The notes beneath the pieces are model-generated. The model was not told where the DNA came from. It was given only the letters and a program-made list of their open reading frames with translations, and did no database searches. From Cacajao melanocephalus (lineage: Eukaryota > Chordata > Mammalia > Primates > Pitheciidae): 64,000 bases of DNA. The first letter of the stretch is position 1. Each line of letters opens with the position of its first letter. Below, piece after piece: positions 48,030 through 59,844 of this stretch. Position numbers and translations under genes: made by a program. The stretch covers positions 1 through 64,000 of the forward strand of contig CAUYLG010039272.1 of NCBI GenBank assembly GCA_963573385.1, written 5' to 3'.

Positions 48030-48180
48030 TTGGAGTTTAACTTGTGCCAAGCACTATAATATTTCATAGTAATACTTTATGTTTCATCAGTCACTTTAAG
48101 GGTAAGGTAATAGACACATAGATTAGTAATTTGCTCAACATCAATCAGCTGATAGGTAGCTGGTATCTAATTTTATTGAG
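48030..48180 (-). mobile_element. MIR fragment
   Basis: Antisense MIR pattern: 'cttgtgccaagcactataat' (48041-48060), then 'gattagtaatttgctcaaca' (48121-48140). Confidence 0.55.
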
Positions 48181-48419
48181 CCAAAGTTACAGGAAATGTG
48201 ATTGAACATAGATGATCATTCCTCTCCTTAGTTTTCTTCTACACAATAAACTCAAATAACCAAAAATTATTTAAAAGAACAGGAAATTTGAAATAATACT
48301 TGGACACTAGGTAGAGAGTGACATATTGTCACCCACGCCAAAGAATTCCTAGATATTATACATATACAACTAAAAAGAATTCATTGAGGGTAGAATTGAT
48401 ATGGACAGGAGGCAGAGAA

Positions 48420-49150
48420 AAGCTGGGTAGAAAAGGGTGGGGCCATTGGCAAGGGCTCTACCTTTAAGCCTAGACCTGCAGCCCTAAATGAGAACATGCA
48501 TTCCTGTTTTCCCACCCAAATGTTACCTTTTCCAAAACTACCCTAGCCTTCCGTGCCCATCATCCTGTACCCATAAAAACCCCAAGTTTACTGGCAGATG
48601 GGCAGAGTGGCACAGCAGAGGAGGAGAGAAGAGAAGTAGCATCTGAATGTTGAGAGAAGAGGCAGCTGGACATTGGAGACTATGGTCAGAGAGGAGTTCG
48701 ACCAAACTCCAGGGGAAGATCATCTTTCCACTCCATCTCATTTCCAGCTTCCCATCCCACTGAGAGCCACTTCCCCGACTCAGTAAAATATTTGCATTCA
48801 TCATCCTTCAAGTTTGTGTGACCTCATTCCTCTTGGGCACAGAAAAGAACTTGGGTGCCAGTGCAAGAGGCCGTCATGCTGACTCTCTACCAAGCCATTT
48901 AACACTTAGTCATCCATGGACGACAAATGCTGAAAGAGCACTGCTTGCAACACATGCCCTTTGCAGCTCCAGAGGTCACAGGCAACCCCTAGATGCTGTG
49001 TGGGCTGGTATGGGGTTTGTTCCTGCTGGTGCCCAAAGGCACTTCCCCTGGCTCCTGTACCCTTTACCTGAATGCTCTCTCTCCTGCAAGACATTTTAGT
49101 GCAGCACCCAGTAAAGGAGACACCCCTGTTGTGAGTCCCATAAGGGGCTC
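48420..49150 (+). mobile_element. LTR-like segment (ERV1-like, possibly MER52 group)
   Basis: It has a TATA-like 'gtacccataaaaaccccaag' (48568-48587), the 'ccactgagagccacttcccc' segment (48757-48776), a 'cagtaaaatatttgcattca' poly(A)-like region (48780-48799), then a GC-richer downstream part. Edges are uncertain. The plus-strand open frames at 48818-49190 are incidental. Confidence 0.45.
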
Positions 49151-49489
49151 AAGGGAACTCTCCCATCTCAAAATCACATTATTGTTGTAGAGAAATTAGT
49201 ACCTGCCTCGGCAAGCAAATAAAAGGATCACTAAGAGGTCTGAAAATATTGGACTATCTCCTAGGGCAGCAGGTTTTAAGAGACATAGGGACACTGTCCA
49301 CCTGGAGAAGAAGCCAGCCTCAGTGGAATGCTAATTATGGAAAACAGCTTTCAAGGGATGAATATTCTCTCCACAGAGAGAACAGTACAACTGAAGAAGA
49401 TTCTCACTATAGACTCATTCACTACTTTAATCAGGCCAGTGGATCACCAAAAGGGAATTGACGGTAAAAACGTTGAAGTACAAGAATTG
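49151..49489. other. Unassigned sequence
   Basis: Nothing recognised. Confidence 0.35.
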
Positions 49490-50090
49490 TCTGTATTTGG
49501 TCTCTCCATTTCCATTTCTTCCATTCTATCTTATCCTACACCAATACAACTTTTGCCTTCATGTCGCCACTATAATGTCTCTTGTCAAGATTACTAATGA
49601 CTTCCGTGTTCCTGAATCAAAGGATACCATCTGGTCCTCATCTTTCTCAACCTATGAACAGCATTTGATCCTGATGGTCATTTTTTTCTTCTTAAATTAG
49701 TTCTTCACTTGGCTTGTAGGAAGCCACAGTTCCTAATATTGTTTCTACCCACTTGATTTCACCTCAGTCCCTGTTTCCTTTATAGCGTGCATGGCTCAAG
49801 ACTTGGTTCTCTGTCATATATGCTCTTCCTTGACATTCTTATCTATTTCCATAGTTTTGAACAAGTTTTAATTACTTATGACTCTCAAATGCATATCTCC
49901 AGCCTAAGTTTCTATAATGAACTCTAGATAAGTATTTCTGACTGCCAGTGAACCCATCTTCTTGGATATCTTGTAGGAATATGAAACATAAATACCCCCA
50001 ATGAAATTTATGAATGTTTTCTACTAATCTTCTCTACCTAACGTCCTACTCATTTCAGTTAATGGAAACCCAACCTTTTAACCAGCCAAA
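49490..50090 (+). mobile_element. L2 internal fragment
   Basis: Sense L2 coding-region remnant: 'tcttgtcaagattactaatg' (49580-49599), 'atgactctcaaatgcatatc' (49878-49897) and the following 'tccagcctaag' stretch, close to L2 phrasing. Frame lost. Confidence 0.65.
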
Positions 50091-50632
50091 AAGTTAAAGT
50101 TCAACCTGTAAGGACATAATAGATTTTTTATGTGTTTAAATACCAATTATAGTGTTACACTAGATGAAGGTATTACCTATATTAAAAATAAAGGCAAAAT
50201 TTTATAGATTGAATTAAATTTGGCTATTTATATTACTCTTAAGGAAAATGATACATATGATACTAAAATGTTACTCATAGAAAACATGTTGCATATTCCC
50301 ATTCTTTTATAGGGAAGAATTAGATTTTTTTATTTGCATAATAATCCATTGCATTAAAAAATAATATCTTTGCTTGAATTTTCTTTTTAATTTTTTATTT
50401 GTTACCAATAAACACTTTACATAGATAAATTGATGATGAAAATGAATATTAATCCATTTTTGTAAATACATATTATTTCTTGAGTTACTAATCAATAGTA
50501 TTTATCTGCTAAGTAACCTATAAGATTTACTTAAGTAATAAAACTTGAGATATAAGGGCAGTCCAGTTCTATTTTATTTCCATATTTTAGCTCCGCTGTC
50601 CTTAAATCTTAAAACAGGAGAAACTGCATTTT
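50091..50632. other. Unassigned AT-rich sequence
   Basis: Nothing recognised. Confidence 0.4.
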
Positions 50633-51960
50633 AATATTTGCATTTTTAAAAATTATACTTTAAGTTCTGGGGTACATGTGCAGATCATACAGGATTGTTA
50701 CATAGGCATACACATGCCATGGTGGTTTGCTGCATTCATCCCCCCATCATCCACCTTAGGTATTTCTCCTAATGTTATCACTTCCCAGTCCCCTACTTCC
50801 TGCCATCCCTCCCCTAGCTCCTCCACCTTCCAACAGGTCTCAGTGTGTGGTGTTACCCTCCCTGTGTCCCTGTGTTCTCATTGTTCAGCACCCATTTATG
50901 AGTGAGAAAGTGTGGTGTTCAGTTTTCTGTCTTGTGTCAGTTTGCTAAGAATGATGGTTTCCAGTTCATCCATCTCCCTGCAAAGGACACGAACTCATCC
51001 TTTTTATGGCTGCATAGTATTCCATGGTGTATATGTGCCACATTTTCTTTATCCAATCTATCATTTATGGGAATTTGTGTTGGTTCCAAGTCTTTGCTAT
51101 TGTAAACGTGCCTCAAGGTGTGCATATGTCTTTATAATAGAAGGATTTATAATCATTTGGGTATATGCCCAGTAATGGGATTGCTGGGTCAAATGGAATT
51201 TCTATTTCTAGATCCTTGAAAAATTGCCACACTGTCTTCCACAATGGTTGAACTAGTTTACACTCCCACAAACAGTGTAAAAGCATTCCTGTTTCTCCAT
51301 ATCCTCTCCAGCATCTGTTGTCTCCAGATTTTTTAGTGATCACCATTCTAACTGGTGTGAGATGGTATCTTAATGTGGTTTTGATTTGCATTTCTCTAAT
51401 GACCAGTGATGATAAACATTTTTTCATATGTTTGTTGGCTGCATAGATGTCTTCTTTTGAGAAGTGTCTGTTCATGTCCTTCACCCACTTTTTGATGGGG
51501 TTGTTTTTTTTCTTGTAAATTTGTTTCAGTTCCTTGTAGATTCTGGATATTAGCCCTTTGTCAGATGGTTAGATTGCAAAAAATTCTTCTCCATTCTGTT
51601 GGTTGTTGGTTCACTCTAATGATAGTTTCTTTTGCTGTGCAGAAGCTCTTAAGTTTAATTAGATCCTATTTGTCCATTTTGGCTTTTGTTGCTATTGCTT
51701 TTGGTGTTTTAGTCATGAAGTCCTTGCCTATGCCTATGTCCTGAATGGTATTACCTAGGTTTTCTTCTAGGGTTTTTATGGTGTTAGGTCTTATGTTTAA
51801 ATCTTTAATCCATCTGGAGTTAATTTCTATATGAGATGAAAGGAAGGAGTTCAGTTTCAGGTTTCTGCATATGGCTAGCCAGTTTTCCCAACACTGTTTA
51901 TTAAACAGGGAATCCTTTCCCCATTGCTTATTTTTGTCAGGTTTTCAGTATTTGTATTTT
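50633..51960 (-). mobile_element. 5'-truncated L1 with target duplications
   Basis: Antisense L1 covering the 3'UTR and the ORF2 C-terminal region, about 1.3 kb. Imperfect 14-bp direct repeats flank it: AATATTTGCATTTT at 50633-50646 and AGTATTTGTATTTT at 51947-51960. Both ends of the insertion are therefore defined, and it was born 5'-truncated. The longest open piece is 123 codons (51113-51484, minus). Its sequence is close to the L1 at 13.0-14.2 kb. Confidence 0.92.
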
Positions 51961-52239
51961 AACTACAATTTCTACTTTTAAAAAATTTGTTTAGGTTACA
52001 TTTTAAAATATGCAATTTTAAGATCCCCCAGGGCTATTGGAACAATTTTATCAATATTTCCATAGTGTAATGTAGAGAGAGTTAAGGAAAAATAATAGAG
52101 AAACTATAGATTTCCTGTTTAGTTGAAATTCGAAAATGTCATTGGTAAAGAAGATGTAAAGTTCTGCTTATATCTCTGATATAAAGTGCTTTGAATCTAT
52201 CACTTTCATGAGAAAGGGAACATAAACCAATTTCCTTGG
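51961..52239. other. Unassigned sequence
   Basis: Nothing recognised. Confidence 0.4.
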
Positions 52240-53102
52240 ACCTATTAGAGAAATAAGGTCAAAAGGTAAACCAAGACCCAGAAATCTGGAGAGAAAGATG
52301 AACATGGAGAATCAAAATGAAGACCAGCTTACCTGGAGCAGAGACATAGTCATCAACTGATTGGACACAAAGTAATTTTGACAAATTACTGGAGGCTGAG
52401 TCTGGACGAACTAGCATGAGAGTGAGAAACTGTGGGGGCAGTAGTCACAGGGAGACTCTACACTTTTTATGACTTTCTTCTCCAGGAAACTGAATAGGTT
52501 CTAATAGTGAAGATTAAAGACACATCCCTTCATGTTTCTGCCAGGAATAGGGGAAAAGTAATCATTCTGAAATATGTTCAGAGCATGACTAAGAAATTCT
52601 CTCTAAAGGAAAGAACTACCAGAACCAAATCTAATCTATCTGGGGAAAAGGCAGTCGGTCAAATTCTGCTCTAGTTTTCCTTTCTTCCTTATGAGATAAA
52701 AGATAAAAGCTAAGAAACACATATGGAGGCCACAGCTCGGAAATACAGACCCACTGAAAGACTAAAATTTAATTTACAGGATTATAGAGCACTTTCCCTT
52801 TCCTCAAAAAATGTCTTACCATCAAATCAGTAGGGCTCCATAATAATAACAGCGCATTATAACTAACAGAGCTTGAAGGTGCAGATTCAATAAAAGTAGG
52901 AGTTATTAGAGACATCCAAAGACAAAAGAGGGGACAAAAATAAGAACATTAGAGGATGATAAAATCTTTGGTCCCTACAGCCACCACAAACATAAACACA
53001 GTCCAACTCCTAGAGAGATTTGCATTAAACCTCACACTAAAGGCTTATAAACCTCAGTTCCTATTACCTAATTTCCAGTTTTTAGTGAAAAATTACAATG
53101 CG
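52240..53102 (+). mobile_element. Old L1M 5'-region fragment
   Basis: Diverged sense sequence of the kind found in L1M 5' regions, best at its end: 'gcttataaacctcagttcct' (53043-53062) and 'tttagtgaaaaattacaatg' (53081-53100). It is cut off by the LTR that starts next. Confidence 0.45.
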
Positions 53103-53176
53103 TGTTGTGATAGTGAAAATTACATGTCAACTTGACAGGGCCATAAGGTTCTTAGATATTTGGTCAAACATTATTC

Positions 53177-54686
53177 TTTCTTTTTATGTTTTAACTGATA
53201 CATCAAAAAAGGTAAATACTTATGGGGTACAGTGTGATTTTTCACTACATGTATACAATGTGTAATGATCAAATTAGAAAAAGAATATCCATCATCTCAG
53301 ACATTTATTATTTATTTGTGGTGGGCACAATTAAAATTCTCTCTTCAGTTTACTTTGATATGTAAAATATTTTATTAACTCTAGTCACTCTGCTGTGCAA
53401 TGCAACATGGTAATTCATTCTTCCTATCTAACTGTAAGTTTGTACCTGTTGACCAACCTCTCTTTATGCCCCTCTTCCTTGTACCTTTCCTGCTTCTTGT
53501 AACCACTAAACTACTCTCCACTTCTTTGAGAAAGTTTTTGGATTCCACATATGGTGAGATTATACAATATTTGTCTTTCTGTGCCTGGCTTATATCAATT
53601 AACATAATGTCTCCCAGGTGCATTCATTTTGCTGAAAATGACAAGTTTTATTCTTTTTATGGCTGAATTGTACAGCATAGTCACATTTTCTTTATCCATT
53701 TTTTGTTGATGGACACTTAGTTTAATTTCACATCTTGGCTATTGTGAATAGTGCTGTAATAAACATGATTGTGCAGACATCTCTTGAACCAACCAATTAA
53801 ATTTCCTTTGGATATATATCCAGTAATGGGATTGTTGGATTATATGGTAGTTCTATGTTCAATTTTTGGAGAAACCTCCATAGTGCTTTGTAGGGAGGCT
53901 ATACTAATAAACATTCCAGCCAATAGTGTAGAAGAGTTCCCATTTCTCCCCATCCTTGCCAACTCTTGTTATCTTTTGTCTTTGCAATAATAGCTATTTT
54001 AACAGGTGTGAGGCAGTATATCATTGTGGCTTTAATTTGGATTTCTCTGATGGTTAGTAATGTTGAACATTTTTTCATATACCTGTTATTATCCCTTTGT
54101 ATGTCTTCTTTTAAAGAAATGTCTATTTGGATCTTTTGCCCATATTAAAAAATTAGTTATATTGTTTTGCTGTTAAGTTGTTTGAATTCCTAATGTATTC
54201 TGGATACTAACCCCTCTTCAGATGTGTAATTTGCAAATATTTTATACAATTCTGTAGGTTGTCTCTTCACTCTATTGATTGTTTTCTTCGCTATGCAGAA
54301 GCTTTTTAGTTTGAAACAATGCATTTGTCTACTTTTGCTTTTGTTGTCTGTGCTTTTGAGGTCTTGAAAAAAAATAATAACACAACTCTTCCCCAGATCA
54401 ATGTTAAAAGTTTCCCCTATGTATTAGTCTAGTAGTTTTACAATTGCATGTCTTATGTTTAAATCTTTCATCCATATTGAATTTATTTTTGTAGGTAGTG
54501 AGATATTAGGTTCTAGTTTCATTCTTCTGCATGTGAATATCCACTTTACCTAACACGATTTGTTAAATGTCTTGTCCTTTTTTCAATATGTGTTCTTGGA
54601 GCCTTTGTCCTTTGTCATAGATTAGTTGACTGTAAATACATGGATTTATTTCTGGGAGATATCTATCTATCTATCTATATATAGAT

Positions 54687-54725
<39 letters not shown>

Positions 54726-55161
54726 TGCGTGTATATATATATATATAGACACACACTCTATTCCATTGGTCTGTGCATCTTCTTTATGCAAATACCATGC
54801 TCTTTTAGTTACTATTGCCTTCTTGTGTATTTTTAAATCAGGTGGTGCAATGCTTCCAACTTTGTTCTTTTTGATCAAGATTGCATTGGCTCTTTGGGGT
54901 CTTTTGTAGTTCCATGCAAGTTTTATGATTTTTTTTCTATTTCTGTGAGTAATGTCACCGGTGTTTTAATAGGGATTGGATTATATCTGTAGGTTGAGAA
55001 GTAAAGGCATTTTAATAATGTTAATTCTTCCAATCCTTGAACACTGGACATCTTTGTTCTGTGGATGTCACTGGACATCTTTCCATTTATTTGTGTTTTC
55101 TTCATTTTGTTAGCCAATATTTTCTAGTTTTCATTGTAGAGATCTTTCACCTCTTTGGTTA
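53177..55161 (-). mobile_element. L1 nested in the MLT2 LTR
   Basis: About 2 kb of antisense L1, running from the 3'UTR (T-rich start near 53177) through the ORF2 C-terminal region into ORF2 sequence upstream of it. It is older than the L1s at 13 and 50 kb (more divergence, L1MA/L1PB-like 3' end). The frame is broken; pieces of 80 codons or fewer remain. 5'-truncated. Confidence 0.85.
54661..54750. repeat. Self-complementary (ATCT)n-(AGAT)n microsatellite plus (TA)n
   Basis: About five ATCT units run into TATATA and then about ten GATA units (to 54725), followed by a GCGTG interruption and (TA)n. The two arms are complementary, so the tract can fold into a hairpin. Confidence 0.95.
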
Positions 55162-55690
55162 TGTCTGTGAGGATGTTTCAGGATAAGGTTAACCTTTGAA
55201 TTGGTGGATTCAGTAAAGAAGATTACACTGCCTTATGTCAGTGAGTCTCACTCAATCAGTTCATGGCCCAAATCGATCAAAAAGGATGAGTAAGAGAGAA
55301 TTCCTCTGCCAAACAATCTACAGACTGGAACATTAACATTTTTCTTGACTTTGGGCTGAAATGGAAACACTGACTTCTTGCTGGTTCTCAAGGCTGTGGG
55401 CTTTAGTTTTGGACTAGACCTCCACCAAGACTTTAAATATAAAGCACAGATAGGTTAGAGTAAGAAGAAGAAAGACATACTATGTTAACATTGATCAAAG
55501 GAAAGCTGTTTGATTTATAACAATGGCTGTATTAATTTCAGGCAGAACAGACTTCTTAACAAGAAAAATTATTTGTGACAAACAGGGGTATTAAATGATT
55601 TTTAAATGGGTCAATTCTCCAAGAAGATACCCATGAACAAACTGTCAAAATGCATGAAGAAAAAAAAAAAAAACTCCAAGAAGCAATAGA

Positions 55691-55762
55691 GGAATACACT
55701 ATTATATCGGGAGACTTTAATAGCAATAATAGGAATACGCTATTATATCGGGAGACTTTAAT
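55691..55762. repeat. 41-bp local tandem duplication
   Basis: The unit at 55691-55731 begins again at 55732 and matches for about 30 bp with one A-to-G difference (GGAATACACT versus GGAATACGCT). It lies inside the old L1 endonuclease region. Confidence 0.9.
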
Positions 55763-56370
55763 TATTTATCAATAATTAACAGATCTAATGAGCATAAGAT
55801 TACTGGAGAAAGAGTTGTACTGAACAGCACAATCAATTGGTTCCACTTTACATATATGTATAGAATATTTTATCTAACAACAGAATGCATGTTCTTCTCA
55901 AGCTCATAGAAAACATTAAACAATACTTCATTCTCTTCATAGAACACACTTTAACAAGTTTTTAAAGATAAAAGGTATATAAAGTATATGCTCAAAGAAT
56001 CATTGAATTAAAGTAGAAATTAATAACAGCAAAACGCCTGGAAAATCCAAAATATTTGAGATTAAAGAACATATATCTAAATAACATGTAAGATAAAGAA
56101 CTCTCAAAATAAATTGAAAACTATTTAGAACCAGGTAAATACAATTAAAAATACAGGTTATCAAAATTGTGGAATGCAACCACAATAGTGGTTGGAGGAA
56201 AATTTATAGCATGAAATACATTAGAAAAAAAGAAGTATTCAAAATCAATAAACTAAGCTTCCACATTAGAAAAATAGAAAAAGAAGGGTAAATTAAGCCT
56301 AAATCAAGTCTAAAAGTAGAAGTAATAAAAATTAGAGCTTTAATAAATAAAATTGAAAAAAAAAATCCAT

Positions 56371-56741
56371 GAGAGTCTGGCAAGATGGCCGATTAGGAGG
56401 AACAGCTCCAGTCTGCAGCTCTCAGAGAGATCAATGCAGAAGGCAGGTGATTACTGCATTTCCAGCTGAGGTACCTGTTTCATCTCACTGGGACTGGTTA
56501 TACAGTGGATACAGCCCACAGAGGGCAAGCTGAAGCAGGGTGGGGAGTTGCCTCACTCGGAAATTGCAAGGGGTTGGTGAATTCCTCCCTAGATAAGGAA
56601 AGCGATGAGGGACTGTGCCTTGAGAAATGGTGCACTCCAACCCAGATACTACACTTTTCCCACGGTCTTTGCAACCTGCAAACCAGGAGATTCCTTCTGG
56701 TGCCTATGCCACCAGGGTCCTGGGTTTCAAGTACAAAACTG
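56371..56741 (+). mobile_element. Isolated L1 5'UTR fragment
   Basis: The segment begins with an L1 5' end (GAGAGTCTGGCAAGATGGCC, containing the CAAGATGGCC YY1-site-like motif). It continues with typical L1 5'UTR order: 'aacagctccagtctgcagct' (56401-56420), 'aagctgaagcagggtgggga' (56527-56546), and ends at 'tcaagtacaaaactg' (56727-56741). It is GC-richer than the surrounding old L1. No ORF1, ORF2, 3'UTR or poly(A) follows; the old L1 resumes directly. No clear target duplication. Confidence 0.85.
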
Positions 56742-57748
56742 AGAAAAGTTCTTTAAGAAACTGATTTTTTAAAAAGATCAATAAAATTGATAAATATCTA
56801 GCCAGGTTAACAAAATAGTAAGAGAGAAGACACAAATGAACCATATCAAAAATGAAAATAGAAACATCAGTACTACTTCTATGAGCTTTAAAAGGATAAT
56901 AAATAAATATTATGGACAGCTCTACATCCACAAATTTACGTCTTAGATGAAATGGTCAATCTGTTGAAAGATGCAAAGTACCAAACCTCACTGAAGAGAA
57001 ACAGATAATCTGAATATGTCTATATCTATTAAGGAAATTGAATCAATAATTTAAAACCTTCTTAAATAGAAAGCATTAGGCCTATATGATTTAACTGGTG
57101 AATTTTATTAAACATTTGTGAAAAAAATAATACCAGTATTTCCATATACTTTGCAGAAAAAAAATAGAGCCAGGGAATACCTGCTAGTTCATTCTGTGAG
57201 GTACGCATTACCCTAATACTAAAAACCAGGTAAATACATTAGAAAAAAAAAAAGAAAACTACACTGCAATAAATCTCTCAAATTTAAATGCAAAAATTCT
57301 CAATAAAATGTTAGAAAAATCAGATAAAAAATGTATAGAATTATAACCCACAACCAAGTGAGATTTATCTCAGGTATGCAAGGCTGGTTCAGCATTCAAA
57401 AATCAATGAATGTAATCCATCTTATCAAAGGCAAAATATGTAAAGTCAATAACCATGTCAATTGACACAAAAATATTTTACAAAATCCAGCAAATATTTA
57501 AGATAAAATCTCTCAGCACTCTAGGAATAGAGGAAAACTTGATAAATTTAACAAAGATCATCTATAAAATACCTACAGCTAACAAACATGATACTTGATA
57601 GTGAGAAACTGGATGTCTTCCACCCAACGTCAGGAATAAGGCTAAAATGTCCTCTCTCCCCACTCCTATTTAATATTATACTGCTCTAGCTAGCACAAAA
57701 AAGACAATAAAAGCCATACAAATTGAAAGGGAAGAAATAAAACAGTCC

Positions 57749-57767
57749 TTTTTTTTCCCCCCCCCAC
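57749..57767. repeat. T-run / C-run
   Basis: Eight to ten T followed by about nine C inside the old L1. Confidence 0.8.
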
Positions 57768-58060
57768 AGATGAAATGTTTGTCTCTGTATAAAATCAGAA
57801 AAGAATCAACCACAACGACAACAAAACATCTTGTAACTAACAGGAAATTCCAGAAAGGTTGCAGGATAAAAGGCTAATAGGCAAAAGCCAATTTGTTTTC
57901 TATATACTAGCAATGAACAATTGGAATTTTACATTAAAAACCCAATATCAGCACCAAAATAAGTAAAATTATTATGTATAATAGTTCAACAAAACTCACC
58001 AAAGATCTTTTAGATCCTTGGAAGAGAACTACCAAACTCTGACTAAAGAAATCAGAGATG

Positions 58061-58429
58061 CTACTTGGTCCAATGTGACCACACACTGTTTGTTAGACGT
58101 GTTGAAATGAATTGTACTGCTTTAGTGTCTTCTTGTAAATTCTTTGTAAAGAGAAGCACCATTTTACAAGGAAAATAAACTTTAATTCCCCTTGATACCT
58201 CAAAATTTTGGGCTCCTTTTAACATAGTTCAAAATTATTAAGGGTGCAGATATCATGAAAGGAAATGGTATATACTAACATTTTTATAAATGAGTTATGG
58301 ATATGTCCTTATTATTTCAGGAGTTTAACTGATCATTTAGATGATTTTTTGAGTGAGAGGTTGGTTTAGTGTTCATGACCTAATTTTATGCTTCATCTTT
58401 TCCATTCCTACCAAGCTGTTATACTGCTT
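58061..58429. other. Unassigned sequence
   Basis: Nothing recognised. An AATAAA hexamer near 58172 has no supporting gene context. Confidence 0.4.
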
Positions 58430-58560
58430 GAAAATCAATTTACAAATCTGTGTAGTGGGACTGGAGATATGTACCTTACAGGGCTTAGTGAGGATCACAG
58501 ATCAGTTACATGCTTAGGTAAGCATTTAATGAATGCTTACCTAAGGATGACTTGGATTCC
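58430..58560 (+). mobile_element. Possible MIR fragment
   Basis: Weak sense MIR 3' phrasing ('tgtaccttacagggcttagt', 58470-58489). The tail holds the palindrome at 58513-58545. Confidence 0.45.
58513..58545. repeat. Perfect 14-bp inverted repeat
   Basis: CTTAGGTAAGCATT (58513-58526), a 5-base spacer (TAATG), then AATGCTTACCTAAG (58532-58545). The arms are exactly complementary. Confidence 0.95.
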
Positions 58561-59159
58561 CTGTGTAACAATAGGTTCTGATTTTTGTAGAGAAGAGTGA
58601 TCACACTGAAGGTTGTCGTTCTGGAGGTAGAGTGGGATCCCTGTGGAGAGAGTAGTTAGGACTGAAAAGGCTGACAGATCTTGGGTCTAACGTTATCCAT
58701 ATGTCTAGCTTACAAGGAAGTTGGAAAAGGCAGCTGGAAACGAAACTCGAGCTTTTTTTTTTTTTTTTTTTTTTAATAGAGGCAAGGAATAATGACCTCT
58801 ATAAAATGACCACTAATACTTTATAAGAGTTCTTTTACTTTGTAATTTTTTGTTTTTTATTATCCACATGGTGTCAAAAGACAGCAACTTCTAAGGATAT
58901 ATGATGCTGAATAAATGTGTATAGGATATATATAGTGGAGCAGCTGCTGTTTGATAAGCTGAATGAAGACATTAGAAATAGGGTAAAGGGAAGCCATCAA
59001 TTCACTCTACCAAGGCAGAGGAGTGAACATAGCCCTCCTATAGATACTTACATAGGAGATATTTGCTGAGCAAACATTTTAGACAGCCTGGACCTTCAGG
59101 AACCAGCAGCAGGATCAATGTTGCTCTTAATTGGGTCTTGACAGTAACAAGTTCATGCA
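58561..59159. other. Unassigned sequence with poly(T)22
   Basis: It contains a run of 22 T at 58753-58774. No Alu or L1 body adjoins the run, so its origin is unclear. Confidence 0.5.
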
Positions 59160-59405
59160 AACTAATGTTGCTCAACATTTAGTAAATCTTAACAGTCTAC
59201 TACTCGTCTTATATGGATTCTTAAATTAAATCTTCAGAATAACTCTGTGAGTAAACTAATTTATTGTCATTTTACAGGTGCAGAAACTGAGCCTTTAGAA
59301 AGCTCAATTACTAGATCGCACAAATATAAGAGTCAGATAGGACTTGAAACAAAGATGGTTTGACTTAGTCCCCAAACTCTTAATAATTCTACTATATTGT
59401 TGCCT
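59160..59405 (-). mobile_element. MIR SINE
   Basis: Antisense MIR: 'tcttcagaataactctgtga' (59231-59250), 'cattttacaggtgcagaaac' (59268-59287). Confidence 0.85.
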
Positions 59406-59444
59406 AGGATAGTAGTTCTCAACTGCATAGAATGAATTCATTTC

Positions 59445-59680
59445 AAGAATAATAATATATACTGTCTATTGTGCACTTGCTGTAGCTCAGGTGTACTGCC
59501 CTACTCACATTATTTAGCTTAATTCTCATTAAAACCCTTTGAGTTAGGTTTTATTTTTCCTATTTTACAAAGGAACACACTGAGGCTTATAGAAGTTAGG
59601 TTATTTGCCCAAGGGATAGGCTCACAATACAAGAGCAAGGACTGAATCCAGTTGTGTCTGACTTTTAAATCCATTTTTTT
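59445..59680 (-). mobile_element. MIR SINE (second, same orientation)
   Basis: Antisense MIR: 'cattaaaaccctttgagtta' (59528-59547), 'cctattttacaaaggaacac' (59559-59578), 'gttatttgcccaagggatag' (59600-59619). Confidence 0.85.
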
Positions 59681-59844
59681 TTTAAAGTACTGCAAAAATC
59701 AAGGGTATTGAGGTTAGAAAACAAGGAAAAAAATTGGTCTTTTATAGAAGATCCCTATTATACCAACTGTAAAATTACAAGCAAGGCATAGTCATAAAAT
59801 ATTGTGGCAACCTATGGAACCTGCCTTATTACTTTATAGTCACA

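Larger units (their letters stand above)
53103..55440 (+). mobile_element. MLT2-type ERVL LTR split by an L1
   Basis: The left part (53103-53176) starts TGTTGTGATAGTGAAAATTA and includes 'gatatttggtcaaacattat' (53155-53174). The right part resumes at 55162 with 'tgtctgtgaggatgtttcag', 'tgaattggtggattcagtaa' (55197-55216) and the 'cactcaatcagttcatggcc' segment (55249-55268). These follow MLT2 order across the gap, so the L1 between them inserted into the LTR. The 3' end is degraded and approximate. Confidence 0.65.
55490..58060 (+). mobile_element. Old L1M ORF2, endonuclease to RT region
   Basis: Diverged sense L1 ORF2. Recognisable parts are the endonuclease segment near 55600-56220, the linker around 'gatcaataaaattgataaat' (56777-56796), and the RT region around 'atctcaggtatgcaaggctg' (57367-57386) and 'ttgacacaaaaatattttac' (57462-57481), ending near 58060 before the C-terminal region. 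Interrupted at 56371-56741. Many stops; no function possible. Confidence 0.8.

Noticed and set aside
54661..54750. CRISPR-like array
   Set aside because: It is a 4-bp microsatellite with no repeat-spacer structure, in a primate genome.
58753..58774. Poly(T) as the tail of a retroelement
   Set aside because: No Alu, L1 or other retro-sequence with the right orientation adjoins it.
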